Source of the DNA: Alishewanella jeotgali KCTC 22429
GTDB lineage: Bacteria; Pseudomonadota; Gammaproteobacteria; Enterobacterales; Alteromonadaceae
Direction: 5' to 3'
Assembly (NCBI RefSeq): GCF_000245735.1
Contig: NZ_AHTH01000020.1
Coordinates: forward strand, 53,131 to 117,130
Length of the DNA stretch: 64,000 nt
Part shown: positions 34,510 to 42,975 of the stretch, one piece after another
How positions within the stretch are numbered: the first letter of the stretch is position 1
How the letters are laid out: the number at the start of each line of letters is the position of its first letter
The notes under the pieces: model-generated
The model's input: only the letters and a program-made list of their open reading frames with translations
What the model was told of the DNA's origin: nothing
Databases searched by the model: none
Translations under genes and position numbers: made by a program

Positions 34510-35145
34510 ATGAAAAAGTGGTTAGTAGCTGCTGCGGCAGCTGTGCTGTTACCCCTGTCTGCCGTCGCCAGTAATTTTCAGGTTGGTAAGCACTATGAAG
34601 TGATTGCTGAGCAGAGAACCGCCAAGCCGGAAGTGAAAGAATATTTCTCATTCTTCTGTGGTGGTTGTTACGCTTTTGAGCCTATTGCCCAGCGTCTGGC
34701 GCAGTCTCTGCCGGACGGGGTAGAGTTTAAAAAATTCCATGTTGATTTTATTCGCGCTGCGTCACCGGAAATTCAAAATGCGCTGGCACGCGCTTATGTG
34801 GTCGCAAAAAACCTGGGTAAAGGTGATCAGGTGTCGACTGCCATTTTTAACCAAATTCACCGCAGCCGGGTGCCGTTTCGCAGCGAAGACGATATCCGTA
34901 ATCTGGTCCTGATTAACGATATTGATGGCGAAACCTATGATAAAGCCATGCGCAGCTTTGGCGTGCGTGGTGCGGTCAATCAGATGATGAAAGAGCAGCA
35001 GGAGCTGAGCGAACGCCGCGTGCTGACCGGTGTGCCCATGCTGGTGGTGAATGGTAAATATAAGATCCTGAATGAGAGCTTGAGTCAGCGTAATATGCAG
35101 CAGGAAATGCAGCAGTTAGTCGAATACCTGCTGAGTAAAGATTAA
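34510..35145 (+). CDS. dsbA: Thiol:disulfide interchange protein DsbA with CGGC active site
   Basis: Periplasmic thioredoxin-fold oxidase that introduces disulfides into exported proteins. Signal peptide (KKWLVAAAAAVLLPLSAVA), mature part NFQVGKHYEVI, then EYFSFFCGGCYAFEP. The active site is Cys-Gly-Gly-Cys (codons 34657-34668) where DsbA normally has Cys-Pro-His-Cys; the cis-Pro loop GVPMLVV is intact. 211 residues, normal. The dipeptide between the cysteines sets the redox potential, so this protein is expected to be less oxidising. AGAGG precedes the ATG; the gene is downstream of srkA, as in E. coli, and ends before a strong terminator. Confidence 0.92.
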   Translation: MKKWLVAAAAAVLLPLSAVASNFQVGKHYEVIAEQRTAKPEVKEYFSFFCGGCYAFEPIAQRLAQSLPDGVEFKKFHVDFIRAASPEIQNALARAYVVAKNLGKGDQVSTAIFNQIHRSRVPFRSEDDIRNLVLINDIDGETYDKAMRSFGVRGAVNQMMKEQQELSERRVLTGVPMLVVNGKYKILNESLSQRNMQQEMQQLVEYLLSKD

Positions 35146-35167
35146 GACAGTTTAGTCAGTGCAAGTC

Positions 35168-35192
35168 AAAGGCCAGCGTGACGCTGGCCTTT
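35168..35192 (+). terminator. Rho-independent terminator after dsbA
   Basis: Stem AAAGGCCAGCG (35168-35178), loop TGA, stem CGCTGGCCTTT (35182-35192), followed by a T-containing stretch. It also separates dsbA from the convergent DUF4920 gene. Confidence 0.8.
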
Positions 35193-35198
35193 GTCGTT

Positions 35199-35591
35199 TT
35201 ACTCGCCGGCAATTTCAACGGCAGTTGGTACCAGCTGATACGCATCTGGCTTGCCTTCACCCTGTGGCCAGACTTTAACCGTGCCAGTGGCGTAGGCGGT
35301 TTTACCCTTGGCGCTTAACGGAAACACCATATCACCGTCCCGCACCTTGATCCGAAAGCGCGGCTCATTTTCGGCGGTAGCCAGCGTCATCCAGCACTGT
35401 TGCTTAGTGCAAACCCCGGTGACTTCGCCTACTACCGTAACCTGTTGCTCCAGATAAGCTGCCGGTTTAGCCAAAATGCTGGCAACGGCGGTGATTTGTT
35501 GCTTATTGACGGTGTCACCAAACGTTACCGGCTCTGCTGCAATAACAGCGGAGGCCAGTAGCAAGCTCAATGCGGTAGTGATTAATCTCAT
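35199..35591 (-). CDS. Periplasmic DUF4920-like protein (130 aa)
   Basis: Signal peptide (RLITTALSLLLASAVIAAE) followed by a small beta-rich domain: LEQQVTVVGEVTGVCTKQQC, WMTLATAE, FRIKVRDGDMVFPLSAKGK and ATGTVKVW. This OB-like pattern with two close cysteines (CTKQQC) matches the DUF4920 family. Could bind metal or DNA-like ligands, but no function is known. The cysteine pair and the neighbouring dsbA make disulfide formation likely. Confidence 0.7.
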   Translation of the reverse strand: MRLITTALSLLLASAVIAAEPVTFGDTVNKQQITAVASILAKPAAYLEQQVTVVGEVTGVCTKQQCWMTLATAENEPRFRIKVRDGDMVFPLSAKGKTAYATGTVKVWPQGEGKPDAYQLVPTAVEIAGE

Positions 35592-35681
35592 AGTACCCTC
35601 AAGTTAAATAAGAAGCATTCTTATGCAATTTACCTGTAATATGCGGTCTTTGCCAGCATCTGCCGGCCTTTACAGATAAAA

Positions 35682-35704
35682 AAACGCAGCATTGCGCTGC
35701 GTTT
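35682..35704 (-). terminator. Rho-independent terminator of S9 peptidase gene
   Basis: Stem AAACGCAGC (35682-35690), loop ATTGC, stem GCTGCGTTT (35696-35704), preceded on the plus strand by an A run that becomes the T run on the reverse transcript. Confidence 0.8.
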
Positions 35705-35722
35705 AGATATTTAGTTTAACCC

Positions 35723-37753
35723 TTAGCGGGCACCCGGCTCGGCAAAGCGGGTCATCCAGTCTTTCACCTGGTTATACCAATAAATCGAGTTATTTGGCTT
35801 CAGGATCCAGTGGTTTTCGTCCGGGAAGTAGATCATACGCGACTCGACACCGCGGCTTTGCAGGGTGCGGAACAGCTCAAAGCCCTGCCCAACCGGGACC
35901 CGGTAGTCTAGCTGGCCATGGATCACCAGAGTCGGAGTATTAAAGTTGCCGGCATAGTAGTGTGGCGAAATGCTCTTATAGATCTCCGGGTTATCCCAGT
36001 AGTGACCAAAGCGGGTGGAGTGCACTGCAAAGTCAGCCGACATCTGCGAGTACATATTGTATACCGCGGCATGGATCAGCAGGGCTTTAAACGGATGCTC
36101 GGTACCCAGCAGAATTGACGTTAAGTAGCCGCCATAGCTGGCACCACCGGCCACCATACGCTCGCTGTCAATCCAGGGCTGATTCTGGAACCAGGCTGTG
36201 GCGGCCTGAATATCAGCCAAAGGCTTGGTGCGCCAGTCCGGGTTAATCGCATCGGTAAAGTCCTGGCCAAAGCCACTGGAACCGTGGAAGTTAGGCCAGG
36301 CGGTGACATAACCCCAGGACGCGAAGGTTTGCGCATTCCAGCGGTAGCTAAAGCTGTCGGTAATGGCATTGTGTGGGCCGCCATGGATCAGCAGGAATAA
36401 CGGATACTTTTTCGATTTATCAAAACCGGCCGGGTAATGTACCCACATCTGGATGTCATTACCATCAGCACCCTTATAGGTAACCGACTCGTAACTACCC
36501 AGCTCGGTTTTTGCCAGCAACTCATCATTAAAGCTGTCCAGACGGGTAGTGCGACCGTTACGGATATCCACTTTGACCAGCCGTGCCGGGAACATAAAGC
36601 TTTCGTTGGTGGCTACCAGCACGTTATTGCCAGCCAGGGCCGGGCTGTTAAAGCTGGTGTTTTTGGTAATGGCTCTTTCTTTACCGCTGCGGGCATCAAT
36701 TTGATACAGGCGGCTGGTGCCGGCGTCATCAATGCTGGCGAAGAAGCTACGGCTATCGTTGCTCCAGACAAAGTTGCTAACTGAACGATCCCAGTTGCCC
36801 GTCAGTTCGCGCGTGGTTTTCGCTGCCAGATCATAAATCATCAGCCGGGCGGTATCGCCATAAAAACCCTGAATTTTTTGCCGGCTAAAGGCTAAGCTTT
36901 TGCCATCCGGGCTAAAGCTTGGGTTGCTGTCCGGTGCTTGATTATCCGGGGTGATATTTTCTGCTTTATCGCTGCCAATAGCCGCTAAGAAAATATCAAT
37001 TTTCGGATCAACGGTATTGTCTGAACCGTTAGCATTAAAGGCGATAAAGCGCTCTTGCGGGTGCACGTCGTAGCTGCTGGCGCTCTGGCTGGAGCGAGGC
37101 AGTTCCAGACCAAATTTCTGGGTTACCGGCTCAACAGTACCGCCTTTGGCCGGAATACGGAACACATGAGCCTGGCGGTTTTCGTCAATCCAGTGATCGA
37201 AATGGGAATAGGGTAAGGCGTTCCACTGCCAGGCCGAGACTTTTTTGTCTTTGTTGGCTTTTAACTCTGCCGCCATCTCTTCCCAGTTTTTACCCGGCCA
37301 AACGCGGCTGATAAAATACAGATGCTCACCTACCCATTTAATGCCATAAACCCCGGTTGGCACTTCAGTTAAGCGCTGGGCTTCACCCGGTGTGGTTAAT
37401 GGCAGCAGGTAAATCTGGCCGGCTTCATCTTTATTACGCTGGCTGATAAAGGCCAGGGTTTTGCCATCCGGCGAAAAGGTCGCTTCGCTGGCGCGCATAC
37501 CATCCACCGTCAGCGGTCGCTGCTGGCCCTTGTCGTCAAATAACCATAGACGGGTATGGCCCTGATCGGCTTTCACATCAAAGCGGGTAACAGGGGCAAC
37601 GATAAACTTACCGTCAGCGGAGGCTACCGGGCTGCCTATGCGCTCCAGTTGCCACATCCGCTCGACACTTAAGCTGTTATCCTGTTCGCTGCTGGCCAGT
37701 GCCGCCAGCGGTAACCACAGAAGTAACAGCCAGAGTTGCTGTAGTTTTTTCAT
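35723..37753 (-). CDS. Secreted S9-family peptidase, dipeptidyl-peptidase-like (676 aa)
   Basis: Exported serine peptidase. Signal peptide (QLWLLLLWLPLAALA), a beta-propeller part with TolB-like repeats (FSPDGKTLAFISQRN, FSPDGKSLAFSRQK, WSNDSRSFFASIDD) and a C-terminal alpha/beta hydrolase: LLIHGGPHNAITDSF (oxyanion region), AGGASYGGYLTSILLG near residue 536 (Ser), HGQLDYRVPVGQG near 612 (Asp) and DENHWILKPNNS near 645 (His). The GGASYGGY form and propeller are typical of S9C/DPP-type enzymes. Substrates are likely short peptides. It is unlike the other S9 peptidase at 7.9-10.3 kb in length and motif details. Confidence 0.92.
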   Translation of the reverse strand: MKKLQQLWLLLLWLPLAALASSEQDNSLSVERMWQLERIGSPVASADGKFIVAPVTRFDVKADQGHTRLWLFDDKGQQRPLTVDGMRASEATFSPDGKTLAFISQRNKDEAGQIYLLPLTTPGEAQRLTEVPTGVYGIKWVGEHLYFISRVWPGKNWEEMAAELKANKDKKVSAWQWNALPYSHFDHWIDENRQAHVFRIPAKGGTVEPVTQKFGLELPRSSQSASSYDVHPQERFIAFNANGSDNTVDPKIDIFLAAIGSDKAENITPDNQAPDSNPSFSPDGKSLAFSRQKIQGFYGDTARLMIYDLAAKTTRELTGNWDRSVSNFVWSNDSRSFFASIDDAGTSRLYQIDARSGKERAITKNTSFNSPALAGNNVLVATNESFMFPARLVKVDIRNGRTTRLDSFNDELLAKTELGSYESVTYKGADGNDIQMWVHYPAGFDKSKKYPLFLLIHGGPHNAITDSFSYRWNAQTFASWGYVTAWPNFHGSSGFGQDFTDAINPDWRTKPLADIQAATAWFQNQPWIDSERMVAGGASYGGYLTSILLGTEHPFKALLIHAAVYNMYSQMSADFAVHSTRFGHYWDNPEIYKSISPHYYAGNFNTPTLVIHGQLDYRVPVGQGFELFRTLQSRGVESRMIYFPDENHWILKPNNSIYWYNQVKDWMTRFAEPGAR

Positions 37754-37986
37754 CTTGGACTCCGGTTGTTTTTTATTGTCGCTGCGATGTTAGCACAAGT
37801 GCGGACTGGCCCAAGCCGTTTTGCCGCAGCATGCGGCGTTTTAGTCGGAAATGCCACCTGGTGGTATTGCTACTGGCTTTATGATCCGGCCGCTTGATAT
37901 CTGATGTGTATTGGAAAAGTCTGTCATAGGGCCTTAGGGATTTTGCTATACTGCCGGCCGTTGTAACGCCGGATATCAGACAGCCA

Positions 37987-38547
37987 ATGGTGAGCAAGCC
38001 CAATCAAATACAGACAACAAGCCAGTATGGCCTGGGTGATCCCGATGCCCGCTTTTGTGTTTATGTCGCGAACCGACCACCCATGCTGGAATATCAGGCT
38101 CTGGCCCAGATTCAGCCGCTATGCCGCGGCGAAATCGCGCTGATCAATCAGGCCTGCGGCAATGGCTGGCGCAAGGTGTTTAATGTTTACGCCAAGCTGC
38201 TATTTGCGCTGCCGCAAACGCCGTTGTTTACATTCCACCAGCATGCCGCCAGCTGGCAAGATTATCGCGATAGCCGGCTGTTACAAAACGGTAGTGATAC
38301 TGCGCTATTATTTTCCGCACCACAGCTTGAGCCGGTAACAGATCGCATCCATATTATTGCCGGCCGCACCTTTGCCAAAGCGCTGCTGGAACAGGGATTA
38401 GCAGCACAGTTGCAGTGGCTAACTGCCGAATTTGCTATTGATAAGCGGCAACGGCTGTTGGTTTGCCCGTATTTTGACTACCGGCAGCTTAATAATGAGA
38501 AAATTGATTATCTGGTTAGCCTGATTCGGCAGTTGGAGACGTTTTAA
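37987..38547 (+). CDS. Unknown protein (186 aa), operon partner of NTase-fold gene
   Basis: Not recognised. A soluble alpha/beta protein without signal peptide or membrane segment: ARFCVYVANRPPMLEYQALA, ALINQACGNGWRKVFNVYAK, DRIHIIAGRTFAKALLEQGL, LLVCPYFDYRQLNNEKIDYL. The last base of its stop is the first base of the next ATG, so the two are translated together. A probable promoter (GCTATACT at about 37943) lies upstream. Confidence 0.65.
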   Translation: MVSKPNQIQTTSQYGLGDPDARFCVYVANRPPMLEYQALAQIQPLCRGEIALINQACGNGWRKVFNVYAKLLFALPQTPLFTFHQHAASWQDYRDSRLLQNGSDTALLFSAPQLEPVTDRIHIIAGRTFAKALLEQGLAAQLQWLTAEFAIDKRQRLLVCPYFDYRQLNNEKIDYLVSLIRQLETF

Positions 38548-39020
38548 TGAACCTGTCTGCGCAGTTACAGCAGCTTTCGACTTTACTACAACCTTACCCT
38601 TTTGGTATTGGTGGCAGTTGTTTACTCTGGCAATTGGGGCTGGAGGCGAACCCGGGCGATATCGACGTGGTTTGCCGCGAGCAGGATTTCGACGCCATTT
38701 GCCAGCTGTTAGCTCAGCATTATTCACCAGAAGCCGTAACCTTTAACCCTGACTTTGTCACCCGCCACTTTGCCCGCTTTAGCCAGCCGGGGCAGCGTGA
38801 TATTGAACTGATGGCCGGCATTGCCGTGCTACAGCAAGGCAGGCTAATCGAATGGACATTCCACCCGGAACGCTGCTACTGGCAAAACCAGATCTGCTTT
38901 ATGCCCGCCAGCGACTGGCTGGAACTATATGGTCTGTTTAACCGCCCCAAGCGGGTGGAGACGTTACAGCGGTATTTGGCGCAGAGCAATTCACCTTGCT
39001 CCAAGCGAGATGCAGTTTGA
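38547..39020 (+). CDS. Nucleotidyltransferase-fold protein (157 aa)
   Basis: The N-terminal part shows the nucleotidyltransferase signature: FGIGGSCLLWQLGLEANPGD followed by IDVVCRE (GGS...DxD), with a third acidic residue in QRDIELMAG. Family members transfer nucleotides to proteins, RNA or antibiotics; some act in toxin-antitoxin pairs. Here the substrate is unknown. It shares a base with the upstream gene and its 3' end overlaps the convergent gene at 38938-39405 by 83 bases. Confidence 0.65.
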   Translation: MNLSAQLQQLSTLLQPYPFGIGGSCLLWQLGLEANPGDIDVVCREQDFDAICQLLAQHYSPEAVTFNPDFVTRHFARFSQPGQRDIELMAGIAVLQQGRLIEWTFHPERCYWQNQICFMPASDWLELYGLFNRPKRVETLQRYLAQSNSPCSKRDAV

Positions 39021-39405
39021 CAAGCTGCCCGAGTACGAGCATTTCAAGAATGAGCATCAGGTCGAAGTCACTTTTGTACAGTAGCGCAAAAATATCAGTG
39101 AACATGCTGATGCCAACTAAGAAGATGCAAATATTCAGAGCCCAGTTATAACCTTGAATTAAGCCCCAGATACTGCTGATTACAACAACAAAACAAGCAG
39201 AGACAAGGATAAAATTGGCGAATGAGCGTTCAATGTTGATGCTGACAGCGTCAGAGAGGTGTGGTTGAAACCAATAGAAAGCCAAGAAAAAATATGACAG
39301 CAGGTGAAACCCAAGCCCTAAAATCGCTAACAGCTTGAGCCAACCAGGTATAAGCTGAATCCGTTGTAGTTTCAGCACCACTCTTAAGCTCTCTTCGCTT
39401 GACAT
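38938..39405 (-). CDS. Unknown four-helix membrane protein (155 aa)
   Basis: Start at ATG 39405 behind a perfect AAGGAG on the reverse strand; the frame is open further upstream without support. Four hydrophobic segments: LKLLAILGLGFHLLSYFFLAF, FILVSACFVVVISSIWGLI, LNICIFLVGISMFTDIFALL and LMLILEMLVLGQLVKLHL. Family not recognised. Its last 83 bases overlap the end of the convergent nucleotidyltransferase-fold gene, which suggests one of the two reaches further than it did originally. Confidence 0.6.
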   Translation of the reverse strand: MSSEESLRVVLKLQRIQLIPGWLKLLAILGLGFHLLSYFFLAFYWFQPHLSDAVSINIERSFANFILVSACFVVVISSIWGLIQGYNWALNICIFLVGISMFTDIFALLYKSDFDLMLILEMLVLGQLVKLHLAWSKVNCSAPNTAVTSPPAWGG

Positions 39406-39724
39406 CTCAGATCTCCTTTCCGTTATAAAATTGATAATAGCCCAGCAGCTAGAGTCAATCAAATCTTGTACGCCATCTCAGTCTTTGCGATATAAGCAAT
39501 GATCTTGGACTTTTTAGTTAATATGCTTTTACTAGCGAAAATAAACTTGGGGAGACACGGATGGCGCCACTAAATTGGAGCAGAGACCAAAGCTTAGTCG
39601 CTTTTAGTTTGTACTGGCGTTTACCTTTCGGGCGTTTTCACTCCAATAATCGTAAGCGTCCGGCGATCACAGGTAGGTGTTCTAATTTAAGTGTCCACTT
39701 AATTTTTAGTGGACACTTAGTGTC

Positions 39725-41290
39725 TTAGATCGCATCACCTGGCTGGACAGATAAGTCGATGTTCCAGGGTAACAGTTCATCAATGCGGTTGATCGGATGA
39801 TTACCGATACGTTTTAACACGGCAGTTAAATACGCATTGGGATTGATGCCATTGAGCTTGGCGGTGCCAAGTATCGAATACAGCACGGCGGCCCGTTCCC
39901 CTCCGCCAACAGAGCCGGCAAACAGGTAGTTTTTCCGACCCAGGGCGATGGGCCGTAATGACCGCTCCGCACTGTTGTTATCTATCTCAGCATAACCATT
40001 ATCCACGTACGCCACCAACGCGTCCCATTGCTTTAGTGCATATTGGATAGCTTTAGACAACGCAGAGCCTTTTGATAAGGTGCGCAGGGTTGTCTGTAAC
40101 CAGTTGTTAAACTGTACCAGGATAGGTTTTGCCTGCAGACTTCGCAGGCGCTGTCGTTCATCCGGTGGTTGCCCTCGCGCCTGTTTCTCAATCACATACA
40201 GTGATTGGATTATGGTCAGGGCTTCTTCTGCCAAGGGGGACGGGCCGGATTGGGTAATGTCATAGAACTTACGCCGCACATGGGCCCAACAACCATGCTG
40301 GGTGATGTGGTTTTGGTATAAGGCATTGTAACCGGCATAGGCATCAGCCTGCAGCGAACCTTTATACCCGGTTAAATGGGCAGTGGGGTGCAGACTTTTT
40401 CTATCTTCACTGTATTGCAGCCACACGGCAGGCGGTGTGGTATCGCCCCAGGAACGACCATCACGCACATACGTCCAATAGCGACCGGTTTGCGTGCGGC
40501 CTTTTCCTGGTGATAAGGTTGGCGCGGTCGTGTCATCCGCATAGATATGTTGACCGGCTTTGACATGGCGTCCAATCGCCTCAGCAAGGGGCGTTAATAA
40601 TGCACCGGATTGACCAACCCAGTCTGCCAGCGTCGAGCGCTCGATATCAATGCCTTCCCGCTCCATCCGCTCAGCCTGACGGTACAGTGGTTGATGGTCG
40701 AGGTATTTATCGACAATCACTTGTGTCAGCAATGCTGCGCTGGCCAGGCCTTTTTTAATCACCCGCTCCGGAGCCTGACCTTGTACCAGCGTGTCGCAGT
40801 GCTGGCAGCTGAACTTAGGGCGTACAATGCGGATAACCCGATAAGATGCGGGTACGACATCCAACATTTCAGAGACATCCTCACCGATATGGGTTAATTC
40901 GCCCTGACATGCCGGACACTGGCAAGGTGCATCAACACGCTTTTCTTCACGTGGTAACTGTGCCGGTAAGGTCACACGACGACGCGCAGTGGCTTTCTCT
41001 TCGACAGCGCCATCGGTAAGTTTCGGTAAGGCGGCCGTCTGCATCTCCAGCTCTTCTAACTGCAATTCCAGTTGATGGATTTGCTTGTCCAGATGCTCCG
41101 AGGAACGACCAAAACGGGCGCGCTTTAATACAGCTAATTGATGGCGTAATGACGCAATAACCGTGTCTTGCTGGGCAAGCGTTTCCTGCAGTTGCAGGAT
41201 AATCGCCTGCAACTGTTTCGGGTCATTGGGTAAGGTAGGTGCCAGCATTTTCATGCGGCGTATTATAGCAAAAAGCGATGGATAACTCAT
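39725..41290 (-). CDS. tnpC: IS66-family transposase TnpC
   Basis: 521-residue DDE transposase of IS66. Leucine-zipper-like N-terminus (LQAIILQLQETLAQQDTVIA), a zinc-finger part (CQCPACQGELTHIGEDVSEM, FSCQHCDTLVQG), the catalytic core with HIYADDTTAPTLSPGKGRTQ, LQADAYAGYNALY and the C-terminal VDNGYAEIDNNSAERSLRPI with GRKNYLFAGS. The start may be ATG 41290 or ATG 41254; neither has an obvious ribosome binding site. It follows tnpB by 13 bases. Confidence 0.95.
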   Translation of the reverse strand: MSYPSLFAIIRRMKMLAPTLPNDPKQLQAIILQLQETLAQQDTVIASLRHQLAVLKRARFGRSSEHLDKQIHQLELQLEELEMQTAALPKLTDGAVEEKATARRRVTLPAQLPREEKRVDAPCQCPACQGELTHIGEDVSEMLDVVPASYRVIRIVRPKFSCQHCDTLVQGQAPERVIKKGLASAALLTQVIVDKYLDHQPLYRQAERMEREGIDIERSTLADWVGQSGALLTPLAEAIGRHVKAGQHIYADDTTAPTLSPGKGRTQTGRYWTYVRDGRSWGDTTPPAVWLQYSEDRKSLHPTAHLTGYKGSLQADAYAGYNALYQNHITQHGCWAHVRRKFYDITQSGPSPLAEEALTIIQSLYVIEKQARGQPPDERQRLRSLQAKPILVQFNNWLQTTLRTLSKGSALSKAIQYALKQWDALVAYVDNGYAEIDNNSAERSLRPIALGRKNYLFAGSVGGGERAAVLYSILGTAKLNGINPNAYLTAVLKRIGNHPINRIDELLPWNIDLSVQPGDAI

Positions 41291-41303
41291 TGATTAATTG
41301 TAT

Positions 41304-41651
41304 TTAAGCTGTGTTTTTTGGCGTATTTTTTCTGGCGGGCGGACGCCAGTCTAAGCCTTCAAGCAGTAGCGCTAACTCCGCTTGGGTTAAATGCACAGCA
41401 CCGGATTTTGCGACAGGCCAGACGAACTGTCCCTGCTCAAGACGCTTGTAGAATAAACACAAGCCCTGACCATCCCACCACAGTAATTTCACCCGGTCAC
41501 TACGCCGTCCGCGAAAGACAAACACATGACCACTGAAAGGGTCTTTTTGCAGGACGTGCTGCGCCATGGCAGCCAGGCCATCAAACCCTTTGCGCATATC
41601 GGTGAAACCCGCACACAGCCAGATACGCACATCACGCGATAACATCATCAT
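41304..41651 (-). CDS. tnpB: IS66 accessory protein TnpB
   Basis: 115 residues of the IS66 Orf2 family: VRIWLCAGFTDMRKGFDGLA, FVFRGRRSDRVKLLWWDGQG, LCLFYKRLEQGQFVWP. Needed for transposition of IS66 elements together with TnpA and TnpC; its biochemical role is not known. Its start overlaps the end of tnpA by four bases. Confidence 0.95.
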   Translation of the reverse strand: MMMLSRDVRIWLCAGFTDMRKGFDGLAAMAQHVLQKDPFSGHVFVFRGRRSDRVKLLWWDGQGLCLFYKRLEQGQFVWPVAKSGAVHLTQAELALLLEGLDWRPPARKNTPKNTA

Positions 41652-42025
41652 GATAACGCTGCCACCAGTTGCGCTAACAGGGCCGGTGTCGCCTCGTGCA
41701 ACATCAACTGATGACCACTTCGAAATGACACCGTGATGGCAGCTTTAGGCAAAACGGGGGCTGCTGCATTAGCCGGGCGGACGCTGACAGGTAGAAAAGC
41801 TGAAGCAGCTACAGGCGCATCCGGTTCACCTTTAGCGCGTCTGACCCACAAAGCCTGACCCGCCTCAGCTTCACGCATCCAGCGAAATACCTGGTTGGTG
41901 TTCACATCGTATTTGCGGGCTAATTCAGAAACGGACAGTGTACGCTCTTTGGATTCTCGGACAATCTGCCATTTAAACTCAGGGGAAAAGACCCGGCGCA
42001 CATCGGGGTGTTTTAAAGCTGTCAT
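41648..42025 (-). CDS. tnpA: IS66 accessory protein TnpA
   Basis: 125-residue IS66 Orf1-type protein with an N-terminal helix-turn-helix (SPEFKWQIVRESKERTLSVS, then ELARKYDVNTNQVFRWMREA) that probably binds the IS ends, and a Pro/Ala-rich middle before GHQLMLHEATPALLAQLV. First gene of the three-gene IS operon. Confidence 0.93.
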   Translation of the reverse strand: MTALKHPDVRRVFSPEFKWQIVRESKERTLSVSELARKYDVNTNQVFRWMREAEAGQALWVRRAKGEPDAPVAASAFLPVSVRPANAAAPVLPKAAITVSFRSGHQLMLHEATPALLAQLVAALS

Positions 42026-42854
42026 TCATAAGTCCTCACAGTTGGCAACAGTGAGCACTATGATGCGTGATCAGTTAGCAAATAAAAGATGTGTTCGCCG
42101 GACGCTTACCAATAATCCCGAAATTATAAAATATGCTGCTTTAATTCAGCGCACCCCATCGGCGTTAGCAATGAAGCTCTCCAACATTGCCAGTTTAGAT
42201 CCTGCCATTTTGATGACCGGTCGCTCGGGATTAAAAGCCGCGTCAAAAATGGATAAAGCATTATGGCAAGAAATGCAGCAAGATTGGCCGACCTTTGTAC
42301 TTGCTATGGCACAGGCAGAGGCAAGTTTCATTGGTGCCCAATCAGAGCAAATGCAGCAAACCGAAGACGTTAAAATCACCACTAAGCTAAGTGAAGTTCA
42401 ACAGCGGGTTGGTCAGAGCTTTTTTCGTAATGCCGTATTAAGCGCTTATGATTATCGTTGCTGTATTACCGGCTTAGCAAATCCTCGTTTATTGGTAGCG
42501 AGCCATATCGTGCCATGGCGTAGTGACGAGCAAAATCGGCTTAACCCAAGTAATGGTTTGGCGTTATCAGCTCTCCACGATAAAGCTTTTGATTTGGGAC
42601 TTATTACTATTAGCGAGGATTATCGAGTCATCGTTTCGACAAAGTATAAACCGACAACAGATCCGTTTTTCGATGAAACGATTTTACGCTTTAACCGGAA
42701 GCCGATTCTATTGCCAGAGAAGTTTTTACCTGCTCCCGAGTTTCTAACCTTTCACCGAGAGCAGATTTTTGAGAAGGCAGTGTAAAGGCTGAATTTGTTT
42801 TCTGCTATTTTCGTCATCATCTTGGCGATTAGACGTTTCCATGCACTGCGACCT

Positions 42855-42941
42855 CACTTTTACGCGCACAAAAACGCAATTTTTTACACTTTTATGCGCG
42901 TAAAAATGTTGATTTGTTTGTTTTTATGCGCATAAAAGTGT
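42855..42941. repeat. Three related palindromic boxes before the DUF4143 ATPase gene
   Basis: Copies of a box CACTTTTAyGCGCryAAAAA: at about 42855-42874 (CACTTTTACGCGCACAAAAA), 42887-42906 (CACTTTTATGCGCGTAAAAA) and 42922-42941, where TTTTATGCGCATAAAA (42922-42937) is a perfect 16-bp palindrome followed by GTGT. The spacing is about 32-35 bases. Placed directly before the ATPase start, they look like operator sites for a dimeric regulator or an autoregulatory element. Confidence 0.6.
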
Positions 42942-42975
42942 AGTGTTGTCGCTGTTTCCCTTGCTGGAGCCTGCC

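Larger units (their letters stand above)
39652..42109 (-). mobile_element. IS66-family insertion sequence, complete, 2458 bp
   Basis: Ends GTAAGCGTCCGGCGATCAC (39652-39670) and the inverse of GTAAGCGTCCGGCGAACAC (42091-42109), matching at 18 of 19 bases, flanked by a perfect 8-bp direct repeat CAATAATC (39644-39651 and 42110-42117), the duplication length of IS66 elements. Three genes tnpA-tnpB-tnpC lie on the reverse strand in normal order. Complete and apparently recent. Confidence 0.96.
39561..42785 (+). pseudogene. HNH endonuclease gene split by IS66 insertion
   Basis: The 5' part (39561-39651, ATG behind GGGGAGA) codes MAPLNWSRDQSLVAFSLYWR and LPFGRFHSNN; the 3' part (from 42110) continues PEIIKYAALIQRTPSALAMK. 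Joining them at the 8-bp duplication CAATAATC gives one uninterrupted frame of 253 codons (252 aa plus stop). The C-terminal half has the HNH nuclease motif CCITGLANPRLLVASHIVPW, NPSNGLALSALHDKAFDLGL. Members of this family are restriction-like HNH nucleases. With the IS in place only a headless product (reading into the IS from 41895) could be made. Excision of IS and one repeat copy would restore the gene. Confidence 0.9.

Noticed and set aside
41895..42117. Open frame giving a 296-aa HNH protein starting inside the IS66 element
   Set aside because: The first 70 or so residues are antisense IS sequence; the true N-terminus lies at 39561-39651 on the other side of the insertion.
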